Program-made: the position numbers and the translations under genes
Shown: positions 24,055 through 35,691 of the stretch, piece by piece
Numbering within the stretch: the stretch's first letter is position 1
Layout of the letters: every line of letters starts with the position of its first letter
Notes under the pieces: model-generated
The model's database searches: none
What the model was told of the DNA's origin: nothing
Seen by the model: only the letters and a program-made list of their open reading frames with translations
Source: Cryptomeria japonica
Taxonomy: Eukaryota > Streptophyta > Pinopsida > Cupressales > Cupressaceae
Assembly (NCBI RefSeq): GCF_030272615.1
Contig: NC_081415.1
Location: 235,535,803-235,599,802, forward strand
Direction of reading: 5' to 3'
DNA length: 64,000 nucleotides

Positions 24055-25068
24055 ATGGCTGTTTTAGGTTCTGAGAAGATTGTCATTCACTTTCTGTTAA
24101 TATGTATGGCGGCATTGTCCATAGTGGATTCTGCCGCTCGGCCCCTTTTTCACTGGAGAAAGCTTTCTGCTCTGGTAGACGAGGAGCCTCTTGTTCTGCA
24201 ATACCACAATGGCCCTCTGCTTACCACAACGCCCATTCTCAATCTTCATCTCATCTGGTACGGCAATTTCAGTTCCGCGCAGCGCGCCATTGTAGCCGAT
24301 TTTGTGCAGTCATTGGGAATGGAAAGCGGCAAGCAGGGCTCTCCCTCTGTTTTCACCTGGTGGAAAACAACAGAGGCCTACAGAGGCTCTGCCCCTTCCC
24401 AGATTAACCAAGGTCAGCCTTTGACCCGAAGGCTGGGGAAGCAGAAGCTGGACGAAGCTTATTCCCTCGGAAAGTCCCTGAAAAGAAGTGACATTGCCGT
24501 CCTGGTGAAGAGTGCTATCCAGTCCGGAGCTCTGCCTCCGCCAGAGAAGAAGAAAAGCAATGGCGAGGTGGAGTTGTATTTGGTGCTGACATCTGAGGAT
24601 GTTATGGTGGAGAACTTCTGCAGTAGCTCGTGCGGATTCCATGGAAGCGACATAGCAGACATTGAGTACGCATATGCGTGGGTGGGGAACTCGGCAACGC
24701 AGTGCCCGGGGCAGTGCGCATGGCCATTTCATCAGCCAATCTACGGCCCGCAGAGCTCTCCTCTGCTGCCCCCCAATGGCGATGTGGGCATTGACGGTGT
24801 GATCATCAACATTGCGGCGACGATTGCGGGAGCAGTGACGAATCCGTTTAAGTCAGGATACTTTCAGGGAGATGCCGCTGCTCCGTTGGAAGCAGTCTCG
24901 GCGTGTCCGGGCATGTATGGAAGCGGGGCTTATCCCGGTTACGCTGGGCAACTGTTGGTCGACGAGACGACAGGTGCGAGTTACAACGCCCATGGGGTCA
25001 ACGGCCGCACGTTCCTTCTCCCAGCAATGTGGGACCCCACCTCACGCTCCTGCAAGACCTTATCGTAA
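24055..25068 (+). CDS. EXL: EXORDIUM-like (PHI-1 family) secreted protein, copy 1
   Basis: This is an intact, intron-less 337-residue gene of the EXORDIUM/phosphate-induced protein 1 family. Family members act in the apoplast and promote cell expansion in response to brassinosteroid or carbon status; the biochemical activity is unknown. Residues 1-27 form a signal peptide (hydrophobic IVIHFLLICMAALSIV). Family blocks follow: LNLHLIWYGNFSSAQRAIV (62-80), with an N-glycosylation sequon at N71; NFCSSSCGFH (187-196); YAWVGNSATQCPGQCAWPFH (207-226); DVGIDG; and YFQGDAAAPLEAVSACPG (269-286). The end FLLPAMWDP...C is typical, so the protein is full length. It differs at only 12 positions from copy 2 (51507-52520), with which it lies in an inverted duplication. 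The start is supported by the TATA box and by conservation of the same ATG in copy 2. Confidence 0.97.
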   Translation: MAVLGSEKIVIHFLLICMAALSIVDSAARPLFHWRKLSALVDEEPLVLQYHNGPLLTTTPILNLHLIWYGNFSSAQRAIVADFVQSLGMESGKQGSPSVFTWWKTTEAYRGSAPSQINQGQPLTRRLGKQKLDEAYSLGKSLKRSDIAVLVKSAIQSGALPPPEKKKSNGEVELYLVLTSEDVMVENFCSSSCGFHGSDIADIEYAYAWVGNSATQCPGQCAWPFHQPIYGPQSSPLLPPNGDVGIDGVIINIAATIAGAVTNPFKSGYFQGDAAAPLEAVSACPGMYGSGAYPGYAGQLLVDETTGASYNAHGVNGRTFLLPAMWDPTSRSCKTLS

Positions 25069-25662
25069 ACACTTCTTCGCACAAGCTGTGTAGTACAGCT
25101 GTCACAATTCTTTATTGATTTATCTTTTAATTATTCTTTATTTATATTAATATAAATGACAAGTCTTCAAAACAAAGTTATTGACAATCCTAAACTTTTT
25201 ATTAATGTTATTTTATGCATCATTATTATTTGTAATGTTTTAAAGAATAACAACTATAACAAGTATACAAATAGAAGAGAAAATTTTATCTTACAAATTA
25301 GGAACTATTACAATATATTAATAAACATAATGAAATGCTATACAAACCATCTATTTCTAAACTATTTTAATTAACACTATGGTTATTCAATTAAATCCTT
25401 TCACAAAAGAAAATTAAATATTAAGAAATATTCGAATGATTTTGACAAGATTTTCAATCTTAAATAAGTCTAAAAAGTGATAAAAGATTTTTGGCTCAAA
25501 GAATGTTTATTTTATAAGATAGGAAAATTATGTCTTATATGAATACAAAAACTTCTTACCACTTCTTATCATTATGGAGGTATATACCTTCAAAGAGGAC
25601 AATTCACTATAATACTGAAAAAATAGTGGTCGATTTTACCTAAAGAAACAATGCTTATTAGA
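25069..25662 (+). other. 3' flank of EXORDIUM-like gene 1, end of arm 1
   Basis: This AT-rich sequence matches 50879-51506 reversed. It holds the probable transcript end. Homology between the arms stops near 25662, after CAATGCTTATTAG. Confidence 0.7.
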
Positions 25663-28600
25663 GGTTGCAAATTATGTTAAGCTGAAAAATATAAAACATA
25701 GCAAGGGAGGAATGTGCTTTTCTTTCCCTATACACACAAGGCCATGAGAAAATATATTAAGAGGATTAGCTACCAATAGACATGAATGTGATTATTTGTT
25801 TGTGGTAGTTGATTGATTTAGAAATAAACATATTAACATTTTGTAAAAAAACTCTCATAAGAAAATAAGTTATCAAACGTTCTTCGTTAATGTATGGGTA
25901 TACTTTGGGCGTCCTAAGTCCATTATCAGCATATATAATATTTGGCAAGTTGTGGCCTACTTTGTGGAGCATGATAGATTCAAGGCTTAAAAAGTGTACA
26001 AATGTTTACCCATAAATAAATGTGGTAAATATAACCTTGGTGCACCTGATAAGAGGATATCAAAAGTATCCTAACACAAGTCACTTCTCTACATTCAACA
26101 TTATTATAATAAGGCAGTTCAATTTTTTATTGAAGGCACAGTTCAACTTGATGTAGCTTTGGAATAATAAGAAGTTCAAGTAGAACATGATATAGACATT
26201 AAAGATTCTATACCATATAGAAACTAGCTAATAATTATTCTCATAAGTGATTTAACCAGTTGAATATAATGTTATTAAATATTAAGACTTTACTAATAAT
26301 TTCTTTTATATTATTATTAAGTATATAAATATTCATCAGTTTACAATTAATCTGATTTTCAACTATGAATATACATAGAATCAATTTTTTTTAAATGCAA
26401 GTCCTATCTATTTCAATGAAAAAGTGTTATGTTTCTTTTCATTCATTTTAATTATAATAAGACATTTAAGAGTAATATCAATGGAATGTTAGGTCGTGAT
26501 CATGTTAAAAAAAACTAAAATACAATTGATATAAAATAAAAATAAAACTATAAAGTAACTTTTACTATATAAAATCTCTTAAAAAATTAAAATAATTCTT
26601 AAATAAATATGATAACCATTAAATTAATAAAATAAACTCATTCTAAAAATATGATAACTCTTGACATTTAAAAAACTTAACTAAAAAAATCAAATACCTA
26701 TCTTCATCGTAAAATAGAAATGAATGATTGATTGAAAATATAATTCTACTTTAACTAATAGAATTGTTTGACTACAAATCATAGAATTGTTCGACTACAA
26801 TAGAAAACAAGAGACGCAAAGTGTCAAATTCCTGTCAAGTTGTTTATGATTAGTATAAAGATTGTTGGAAGGAAATTTGGCAGTTAGTGTTGCGAGGTGA
26901 GTTATTTATGCATCTGGTGGATGTAATTTTTGGAAAGCTATAAACCAATATGTAATGTCCCTTAGGGGAGAATGACTGAAAATGCACTAGATATAGGTCT
27001 TAGAAGGGCTTAAAGATTCATTCGTAACATAACTACCAAAGCAAAAAACTACAAACTTGTTCTGCTCATTTAGGTAAATCACGATGACTTTTAGTAGTGG
27101 CTTCAGCATATAAGCTAGGTGACAAATTGAACAAATACCACATATCAAGTGCTATATTAAAATCCAAAAAAACAACTCATATTTAATCAAGAGCGATTCA
27201 TTATCCCAGAACAAGTAATGCTAAAGAATATATATAATCATTATCACAGAAATTGTGATGGAAGTCTGAAATCCTATTTCTAGTGCAATAAGATTCTTTT
27301 CAACCTTTTAAACCTTTTTATTTTTTCTGTTTTGTCTTCCTTGGAGGGTTTCAGCTATACTCTTCTTCAGAAGTAAGTCGGCTTTTTGAAAACATCCAAA
27401 CAGTAGCAGTAAAAGTAGATGGTGTCTAAATGGGGTATAATGGCAAACGCAAACATCATTGCATGAGAATTGAATATAAAAGAGAGTATAAAAGAATGCA
27501 ATGTAAATTTCATCGGTATGTAAGCAAATTACTGGTACTTTGAAACCATAAACTAGAAAAATGCAATAAATTTGAAGACATTTCTAATTGAAGAATTGCA
27601 GAATGAAAACCATTGATGGTATTTGTCTTGTGAAAAAAAATAAAGAACCATTCATTCATATTGGTTGAAAGAGAAAAATCATGGAATCAAAATTTGTTTA
27701 TCCCATTAAAACTTGAGATCTTTTGTAACATGCAAGTAATATAAGATGCCTGATACTTTTACTGTTCGTGCCATTGGAATGTAAGTTTTCATTTTTTCCA
27801 GAGAAGCTATACAATTACAGATAACTTGTTTGGGTGCTCTATAAGTGCAACTGATCTTGCAAAGATTGTTAAGCAAGTCTACTGAAGCGGGAAGTAGATG
27901 AAGATGTGAAGTCCACTGTGTTCACGCTAGGGTTTTCTAGCATAACGTAAGCTTCATGCATGATCCCTTGAAAGTTGTTAAAGAGACAAGAGGGCGATGA
28001 AGAATGGCAGTGCATAGATGATACCTAAAGACCAAACTACTGTTTTAATTACTCAAGTTCACAATCTGAAGACGTTGCTACTACAGAGTTAAGGCGAAGC
28101 TATCAAGCCAAGCAACAATACTAAAATGTTGAGCCAAGGGAATAGAGTTGTTGATATGGACAAAGCGATTGAGAGAAGACAATCCCCATGGGGAAGATGG
28201 TAGATCTAAAAAGAGAGTTTCCTTCTACAGAGTAGAGGGGAGACAACAACAAACAGATCCCCCGCTCCCCCATAATGCAATTTGAGGGTACCCTAAACAG
28301 CTGATAAAGGCCAACCAAAAGAGGAAGAATGCCTCATTTTTAAGAAATAGATGCACATGATATAAAAGGAGAACAAATTTCTTTGGAAAAGAAGACAATC
28401 TTCCAGATCAAATTGTCAATGAAATACAGATTACAATAGACATATATTGTAACTACAGAAATTAGTTTTGCTTGAGAGGTTAAACACAGAGAAGAGAATG
28501 GACAACTGTGTATAATAAATTTGTCTTATCAAACAGTGCATATTATAATAAATTTGTCTTCTCAGCATTAGCAACATTTAAAAAAGAGTTGTTGAGTGTT

Positions 28601-29031
28601 ATAGTGCAACATATATTCAATAGTTTGTAGAGTGCAAGATAAATATAAAGTTTTAAACAAAGAAAGCAAATTTGTATCTAATTTGCTTTGATTTGTTAAG
28701 CAGTAGTAGTCTATTTGAGAGGAGTTGTTCCATATGACAAGTATCCATGACTTATTTCTTAGAGATTGTGTCCTTCCTGCAAAACATAAATTGGTTTTAT
28801 TTTTTGTAAATTAGTATTTGTTATAGTATAGAGTTAATAAAAAATGTTTGAAATGTATAAAGGTTAATGTAATGTATCATGTTTACCTTTTTGTAGAAAT
28901 CATTCATGAAGAACAAAGGCATGAGTAATGATATTGTTTTGGTTGAGAGTGAAGTGGCCTTTTGTTGTAAAATCATGTAGAATGAAGATAACTCTTGATT
29001 TTTCTTCTTTGTAATCTTCATATGTAGTATT
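25663..29031. other. Intergenic, no gene recognised
   Basis: No supported reading frame is seen. Short frames such as 28121-28318 show no family features. The 3' end of the Helitron should lie somewhere in about 28300-29030, but I could not identify a terminal hairpin with confidence. Confidence 0.5.
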
Positions 29032-30175
29032 TTAAAGAGCTGGCAACAATTGTTCAATTGTGGACTTATCAGTAGAACATTGTATAGTTTGTTTATTTTC
29101 GGCTGTAAGTATTGTGTTCATCTCAAGTGAGTATACATAGGTGACTTTTTGGTGATACCTGGTGCAGTGAGCAGTGTTGTCTTCAAGCATGCCATAGTTC
29201 TCAAATTTATAATTGCATTGTAGGCAAAATGCATGGAATGGAACTGAGAATGGATTTGCCACTTTTAAGATACCATCAACCTGTAAGAGATGGGTAAATG
29301 TTAGTGTGGCATGCAAACGGTACATTTGAAAAGTAAAGAGATGCATGTTGTGAAAATAGTTACCTCATAAGTTGTATTCAGTAAGCCATTGAGCCTTTCC
29401 AATGTTCTTTTGTCATTGATTGCATATGAACATAGAAAGGCTTGTGCGGAATGTTATTCTTTGGTCCACTTTTTTTACAACATTTCTGAAGAGCATTGTA
29501 GGGATCTCATTCCTTTGTAGGTGGTCTTCTATTGTGTGGCATTGTTGGCCAAAACTTTGGTGCAGGTACAACTATGGAGAGTAACATGGTTAGTTATTTT
29601 GTGTAAAAACTTTTAGAATGCAAAGTATTTTGTAGTGAACAAAATTTTGGAACAGGTTATTCGAAAACAATTAAGAAGGCTTTTACCTATACTTTGTCTG
29701 TTTCATTGTCACCATCTTTGATGTCAAGTGTGTATTGTGAACCTTGTTTTCCTGTCCTTGTTACCAAAGCACTAATTGTTCCAATGGGGTACTCATTTGT
29801 ACTTAAGCGTAGTTGTTTTATTGTGGTGCTTGGTATGAAATTGTATTCTTGACACATGTGTGGCATTGTTTCAATTGTGGTGGAATCTTCGAGGATTAGA
29901 ATACAGTCACTATAACCACAATCGTATTCTGTCTTCGGGGTAATATCAAATCCTGAAATGCATATTGCAGAATTTGGCACTATCTTTTCCTCATATTTTT
30001 TTACAAGGTCACCAATAACATTAACTATAATTGTCATTTCAACTTTTAAATCTGTTCACTTTGTCAAGTGTGGCTTTGTAGACAATGAGCACATCCCCTT
30101 CGAAGATGTTTCCTACTTTCCTTGCATTCAAGTCCTCAATAAGTATGGCATTTTTTCCTTTGACTTTTGATCTGC
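29032..30175 (-). pseudogene. RPA1-like single-strand DNA-binding protein of the Helitron
   Basis: The gene is read in three pieces. The first is about 30175-30045 (frame with NAILIEDLNARKVG and GDVLIVYKATLDKV). The second is 30037-29687, an OB-fold-like part with ICISGFDITPKTEY and LRLSTNEYPIGTISALVTRTG. The third is 29346-29032, with a zinc ribbon FCLQCNYKFENYG...HCTRYH (C-x2-C...C-x3-H). This layout matches the large subunit of replication protein A, which binds single-stranded DNA; Helitrons carry such genes and may use them during rolling-circle transposition. It follows the endonuclease on the same strand. The pieces are separated by frame changes or introns, so the gene is broken or partly intron-bearing. 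Confidence 0.78.
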
Positions 30176-30509
30176 AAGAATTGTAAGACTAGTGCATTAA
30201 TATTGTTAACTTTACATAATATTTATTACTTTGAAATAAGATAAGCTCAATACCTTTTTGTGATCTGTTCTTGATTGATTTGTGTTTGTTTTCCTAATCT
30301 TTTTGTTGGCTCCATTGTTCTCCTATAAAAAATGATATGTAGTATTGGAATAAATTTTATAATTGTCGTGTTCTATTTGCATGTATGGATGAATTGTTTG
30401 TGAATTGTAGAAGCAAAATTTTATATGTGTTGTGGAAATTGCATTTCTATTATATTTGAACAATGTGTATTTGTGATTCTATTTGTTATTTTTTTAAGTA
30501 TTTTGAAGT

Positions 30510-31258
30510 TTAGTTTGTGAATTCAGTGATATGCATGTTCATAAAAGTAGCAAGGTGATCACTCCAGTATGCCTCTGTTTTATAAATGAAGCATATGTTT
30601 TTGTATGAATTAGACCAGATGTGATCAATTAATGGTTTGTTTACAGTGTGTGATTGGTCTAACAAGAAATGTATATTGTGTTTTTTTATATAACTCGCAA
30701 GCATTTTTTGACGTTTGCTTTGTATGGCCATGCCAATATTGAAATCTCCCACAATGTATAGAATTTTTTTGGGGGGAATGTGGGACAGTAATTTGTTCAA
30801 TTTGGTCTTGCATAAACATTACAAACATTGAGATCATTGTTTGAGAATGGTGTTGTTATTGTCATTGCTTCTACATTTCTTGATCTATGTTCTTTTGTTT
30901 TTGAGATTTGTAGATGTTTCTTTGTTAAAGTCATAATGCCATGTATGTTATGTATAGCAACACAATTGTAAAGGTTTAGTAGAGTGTTACTTTGATGAGG
31001 ATGGGTATGAACCTCTTGTAGACAAATGATGTCAGAAGACATTATGTCATAGTCATTTAGAATATCATTTGTGTGTTCTTGTAAAGTATGAGTGTTTAAT
31101 GTGCAGACCAAGAGTTGTGCCATGTTGTGGGAACATACATTAATGTTTTTAAATTGCCATTTTACATTGGTTTGAAAGCATGACATTTCAAGATGTACTT
31201 TTTTCTTTATTTTAAAATTGTTTGTAGTTAGAGGTTTGAGCAAGAATAATGACTGCAT
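30510..31258 (-). pseudogene. EEP-family (AP-endonuclease-like) endonuclease of the Helentron
   Basis: Two overlapping frames, 31258-30797 and 30800-30510, form one endonuclease/exonuclease/phosphatase domain with a frameshift near 30800. Hallmarks are LNTHTLQEH near the start, SSDIICLQEVHTH (catalytic Glu in LQE), KILYIVGDFNIGM (GDFN), LIDHIWSN, and WSDHLATF (SDH) near the end. These are the metal-binding and catalytic motifs of the family, so the fold was complete before the frameshift. Helentrons carry this domain C-terminal to the helicase, and it resembles the endonucleases of non-LTR retrotransposons. Its position directly after the helicase motif VI region fits. Confidence 0.85.
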
Positions 31259-31289
31259 TGATTTTGTACTTGAAAGTGTGGTATATGTG

Positions 31290-32640
31290 AGGCCATGTTG
31301 TCAGATAGTTGTGGGATCAAATGCTAGACCTTCCATTGTTAGTCCTTGTGATCGATGTGTGGTTCTTGCACATGCTAGTTGTATAGGAAATTGTTTTCTA
31401 ATGGTTATTTTGTTGTTCATTGATATTTTTTGAATGGGTCTAGCAATGCGAAGTATATGTACCTATTGTTTATCAATGTCATTTATGTAGCATTGAGCTA
31501 GTTTTTTCCTTTCCTATTGTCCTATTGTAGGGTTGTTTATTTTGAGCCATGCAATGTCAATGTAATTGTATTTTGTGTATGCTTTAAATATTCCATCCGT
31601 TCCATTGACTAGACCATCTTTTGTGTTATAGTTGCCCGCATAGATTTCGACAAGAATGTTTCATTTCAATTTTATCTGTGTGGGCAACATAGTTGTATGA
31701 TTGTGCAATCTTATTGTAAATTTATTTTCTTCATATTCATCGATTGCATCTATGACAATGGCATTGTCTGAAATGATAGATAGCATTTTATTGTTGTGTT
31801 CATCAACATCCTTTTTCCTATAAAATAGGAAAGGAAATGTTGGGTCAATGGGTGGTGGGCGTGAGCAATGTTGATTGAGATAATGCAAATCGTTGCTTGT
31901 TTGTAACCCAATGCGAATTCTATTGAGGATTTGATATAAAAATATCATCTTTTTGTCTCATTATACAATTCAGTGAATAACACCTTATTTTCTCTTTCCA
32001 AAAGTTGTAGGGCATCAATTCTTTTTGAGTTGGTTTATTTTTAAACATAACAGAGTCAAGTACAGGGTGTGCTTGATATAGATCTCCAAAAAAGATCATG
32101 TTGAGGTTCCCAAAATGTGTAGTGGGCATTTGCATTATATCACGTAACCTTTTGTCAATGTACCGTAAGAATGTAGAGCCCACACGTGATATTTCATCTA
32201 TAGAAGTACACAGAGCTGTTTGTAATGCTTTGGCATTTTGTCTAGTGTTTCAGTATTGAGTGGAAGAAATTCGGATTTGTTAAATGGAATGTGAAATGCT
32301 GAATGTAATGTGATTCCACCTATGTTATATATTGTTTTTCTAGTGAATGGCGTTTTAAGACCCTTTGGTTTGTCTGGATCATTTTCGATAGAGGTGTTAT
32401 AAATACGTAGTGCTTCATATATCGCGTTCGCAATGAAAGTCTTTCCAGTTCCAGCTCCTCCTGTTAGAAACAAGTGCAATGGGGTTTTCATATTTTTAAT
32501 TTTTTAATCACAATGTCCTTCACAATTTTTTGTTGTTCTTTATTAAGAATTTGCCTTAATTTCAAGTACTCATTGTCCATTATTTGTGGGTGTTGTCCGA
32601 TTTCAAAGGAAGTTAAAAATTTGCTTGAAATATTTTTGGT
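31290..32640 (-). pseudogene. Pif1-type superfamily 1 helicase domain of the Helentron
   Basis: Motifs appear in the expected order. LFLTGGAGTGKTFI is the Walker A (about 32470-32420). Next come ITLHSAFHIPFN, NLNMIFFGDLYQAHPV (Walker B and following, about 32110-32060), YSLNCIMRQKDD, LNRIRIGLQTSND, and YRKKDVDEHNNKML. Motif VI reads ARTTHRSQGLTMEGLAFDPT (about 31380-31310). The helicase would unwind DNA during rolling-circle transposition. The frame is broken between 32198 and 32183, near 31948-31920, and by tandem stops near 31520. It follows the Rep region and precedes the endonuclease. Confidence 0.93.
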
Positions 32641-32649
32641 GGCCTCTGT

Positions 32650-33683
32650 TGTTCATGTCTAATTGTATGTATAGAATTCCTTGTCTTTAGAATTTCTAAA
32701 TGAAGAGGTCTCATCTTGTATGTTTTTATTTTCTAAGTTTACATCATTGACAACTTTGTCAATGTCACCCCATGCAGAAGTAGTATTGTACGTAAACATT
32801 GAATGATTCATTTGTATTGTTCTTTCATGATGTACATATGCACTTACCCATGAATTGAAATTGTCTTTCAAAGTATTCTCATGTGTCGTAAATGACATGT
32901 ACAGTACTAATTTCTCTCTACAGTGGTTTTCTACATCTATATGTTTGTTGAAATTGATATAACGTATAATATTTGGTTTTTTTTTATGTTCAATAGGTGT
33001 ACCATTTTTGTTATATTCGGAGACGAATTGTGCAAGAGAAATGTTTGCAATAGATTTGGGTCAATTTACATAATAGTCTATAATGGATTTGCAAATTATG
33101 TTTTCAAATTCGTCCGGTTCCTTCTTGATCTGTTTCATAGATTTAAGTATGAATGTGAGGTCATTGTCAGATCGTGTATCTATGAATAAACATTTTCTTG
33201 AGCTATAATTTAATGGTAGTGATAGAACAATGTGTGCAACTTCCTATGATGACATTTGTTGGAGGTTTAGCAAAGTATTTTCATATTTACTTATCATCTT
33301 GATTGCATCAATATTGTCTTGTTGGTGATCTTTTCGAATTTTTTGGAAAGCACGCGTCATTTATTTGTCTACTTTTGCCATGTATGAACTGCAATACATT
33401 GCTACAGCATATGCATTTAGGACATATTGTGCATCTATATTAGCTTTCCATAGGGGGGTTATTTTTTGGAGAAACTATTGTTCCAGATTTGTGATGACTT
33501 TCTTTGTAGGAGTAGTGTCGGTCTAAGTAATGTAGATCGAAGAGCTAATATGTAATCTTCCTCTGTTAATTGCATTTCATTTAAGAACATGTGGAAGGTG
33601 TATGAACTGTCATAGTTTTCTTTTTGCAATTTTGAATTTATATGTGTTGCAATTGTAGTTAGAGTTTCATTTTTTTCTGGCAA
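32650..33683 (-). pseudogene. Rep-helicase connecting region of the Helentron protein
   Basis: Frames at 33683-33459, 33440-33190 and 32898-32659 read as one region. It includes FHMFLNEMQLTEEDYILALR, ANIDAQYVLNAYAVAMYCSS, YMAKVDK, and NLQQMSS. The block with YVLNAYAVAMYCSSYM is one I know from Helentron-like proteins, where it lies between the Rep and helicase domains. There are several stops, for example after YMAKVDK near 33360 and near 33245. Confidence 0.75.
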
Positions 33684-33689
33684 TGTTTT

Positions 33690-34995
33690 GCATTATCGTA
33701 GTATTTTGCATTGGTGGAATGGGGAAATTGTATCTACAAACTCATATTCTAGATCTCTTGCATTGCCTTGTGTGGTGATGTTTGTGTAGTATAGCTAAAT
33801 CGGGAGTCAAATGTCTTGTGCTACAAGTGATATACTTGTCAACAAATTATATTATGTCTATATACTTGTCTTTGCCATAGATCGGTGCATTCTCAATCCA
33901 TAACAAGAAATGGCCAGGTTCATTTCCTCGATTTTCAAATTCAGTTACAGAGAAGTAATCTAAGACATTTCCAAAGAAGGTGTTATCTGTAAATATTAAT
34001 TTTTTTAATGCATGTAGTATCGCACACAGCTGACTAGATCATTTTTGATCAAATGGAATTTATCAATTTCCTTTGTTTGATAAGATTCATGTTCTTAGAT
34101 AGTCTTGATTGGTGTAAAGTTTGTCACTGTTGCAGTGTATTTGTGACGGGATCCCAATTTTGTTCTGCACTAGTGAAAGTAACAAAAAAAGTTGGAGTTC
34201 CAAGTTGTTGTATCATTGCAAATATGTTCTTTTTAAGTTGTTGTGTGTAATCTGGTGATATTCTTATTCTTTTGAAATCAGTGTAAACTATATCTGATTT
34301 CAACAATTTCTCTAGGTTTGGCTTTTCCTTCACATCATTTGCACATAGATTTCTTCCCTTTAGTTGCCCTTTTTGAATTCGTATCCACATTGTGGACAAA
34401 ACTTGTCGTATAAGTACTTTGATGGTTTTGAAGAATAAGTTTTTTGTGTGGTATGCAAATTGTCTATGTGAATTTGTCAGTTCCCATTGTGCAATCTTTT
34501 GGTAGCTAAATCTTTTAACAATGTCTTCATCATGCGGATTACCAAAGAATAATGTGGGAAGATTCATTTTTTTAGCGTATGTGTCCTTGAAGATTCCAAT
34601 TGGATAGAAATCTTGTGAAGTGCAATTTCAATGATTTTATCATCCATTTTTTGTATAGATGTACATTCAGTGAATCCATGTATCAATGTTTCAGATGGAT
34701 GTTCTTGTTCTTTCTCACTATCTGACTCACTATCAGTTGTACTAAGTTCATTGTTGTTTTCATCTTCATTGTTAGTCTCGAAACAATGTTTCCAGTCCTT
34801 ATTAATTTGGACATTTTGCCATTTGTATAGTTTTGTTTTGACCAATTGGGTTAGAGCTTGCATGAAAATGTTTGGGCGTATCATTCCCTTTTGGAAGACA
34901 TTTTTATACTGTAAGCGTCTTTTGAGATATACAACTATCATTGTTGTACTATTGATTGGTTGTGGTAGTGCTTTTTGTATTATGTTCATGTTCAC
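33690..34995 (-). pseudogene. Helitron Rep (HUH nuclease) region, with altered HUH motif
   Basis: 34995-34564 is an acidic N-terminal part. 34567-34124 is the Helitron-like N domain (LGTPTFFVTFTSAEQNWDPV near its end). In a shifted frame, EFENRGNEPGHFLLWIENAP (about 33950-33890) marks the nuclease centre, followed by FVDKYITC and a Zn-like HHHTRQCKRS...VCRYNFP (about 33795-33725). In relatives the centre carries His-x-His; here I read Pro-Gly-His, so the first histidine appears lost. Frameshifts near 34565 and 34124 and stops confirm decay. The active protein would nick and rejoin DNA at the element ends. Confidence 0.82.
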
Positions 34996-35139
34996 AGGAA
35001 CATTAATAATAGAGCCTGTAAGTCCTATTTGGGATCTTTTATAGCCTATCTCCCATATTTGAGTGAATGCAATTCTGAGTGAAACAAGTCATTCTTCTAG
35101 TAGCGAGAGATTTTGTACATAGTCCAATGGTTTGTTTGT

Positions 35140-35634
35140 TCATATATTACTTGGTGTAGCATACTTAGACAACTTTGATTGCTTCAAAGTAGTAAAGCAT
35201 ATTCGACATATGGAATATGTCAATATAGTATTATCACATTTTACTAACTTATAATATATTTGTTTGAGTTTTCCTTTGATGGTTCTCATATCTTTTCTGA
35301 AATACAATACATGGCATATTATACATGTATGTTTTGGGGTGTCTTCAATTGTTCTCTGGCAAATATCAATTGGACAATATGATTTTGTCCTTGTTGACTT
35401 TCTTGATTTTATCATTGTACTCTGCCCGCGTTGTGTTTTATTATTCTCATTTGAAGTTGTGTTCAGAGTTTGAAACATTTGTTGCGCTATTTGTTGGATG
35501 TTTTGATGTTGTTGATTATTTCTAATCATTTTCTTCAATTGGCAAAATGTTATTTTTTTTATGATTGTTGTTTTGTTCTCGAGTTTCCTGTTCTGAACAT
35601 ATATTATTAATTTCAAACTTTTGCCTTTTGACAT
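35140..35634 (-). pseudogene. Cys-rich region between OTU and Rep parts of the Helentron
   Basis: This is an open frame of 164 residues. Its first half is basic and Gln/Asn-rich, and its second half has paired cysteines: YCPIDICQR, HTCIICHVLY, VKCDNTIL and SICRICFTTL. The C-x2-C pairs suggest a zinc-binding domain. Helentron proteins have zinc-finger-like segments N-terminal to Rep; the exact family is not recognised. Its frame is not continuous with the OTU part upstream. Confidence 0.6.
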
Positions 35635-35691
35635 GGTCTATAATTTCTTCTTCTCTTTTGTTTCTTATCATTTTCTAATGTTCGTGTAATG

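Larger units (their letters stand above)
2953..25662 (+). repeat. Arm 1 of a large inverted duplication
   Basis: This arm matches 56614 down to 50879 read on the opposite strand. Checkpoints are 2953-3520 with 56614-56045, 8302-9806 with 56039-54530, and 21711-25662 with 54525-50879. The net homologous length is about 6 kb; the rest of arm 1 is two later insertions (3527-8296 and 9811-21706) that are absent from arm 2. Homology covers the EXORDIUM-like gene, its promoter and downstream DNA. The duplication was therefore DNA-mediated and not a retro-copy. Confidence 0.92.

Noticed and set aside
24310-24732. 140-codon minus-strand frame, mirrored at 51843-52265 in the sister gene
   Set aside because: Antisense shadow of the GC-richer EXORDIUM-like coding region; its conservation follows from the coding strand.
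28121-28318. 65-codon frame near the expected Helitron 3' end
   Set aside because: No family similarity and no conserved partner; it is too short to support.
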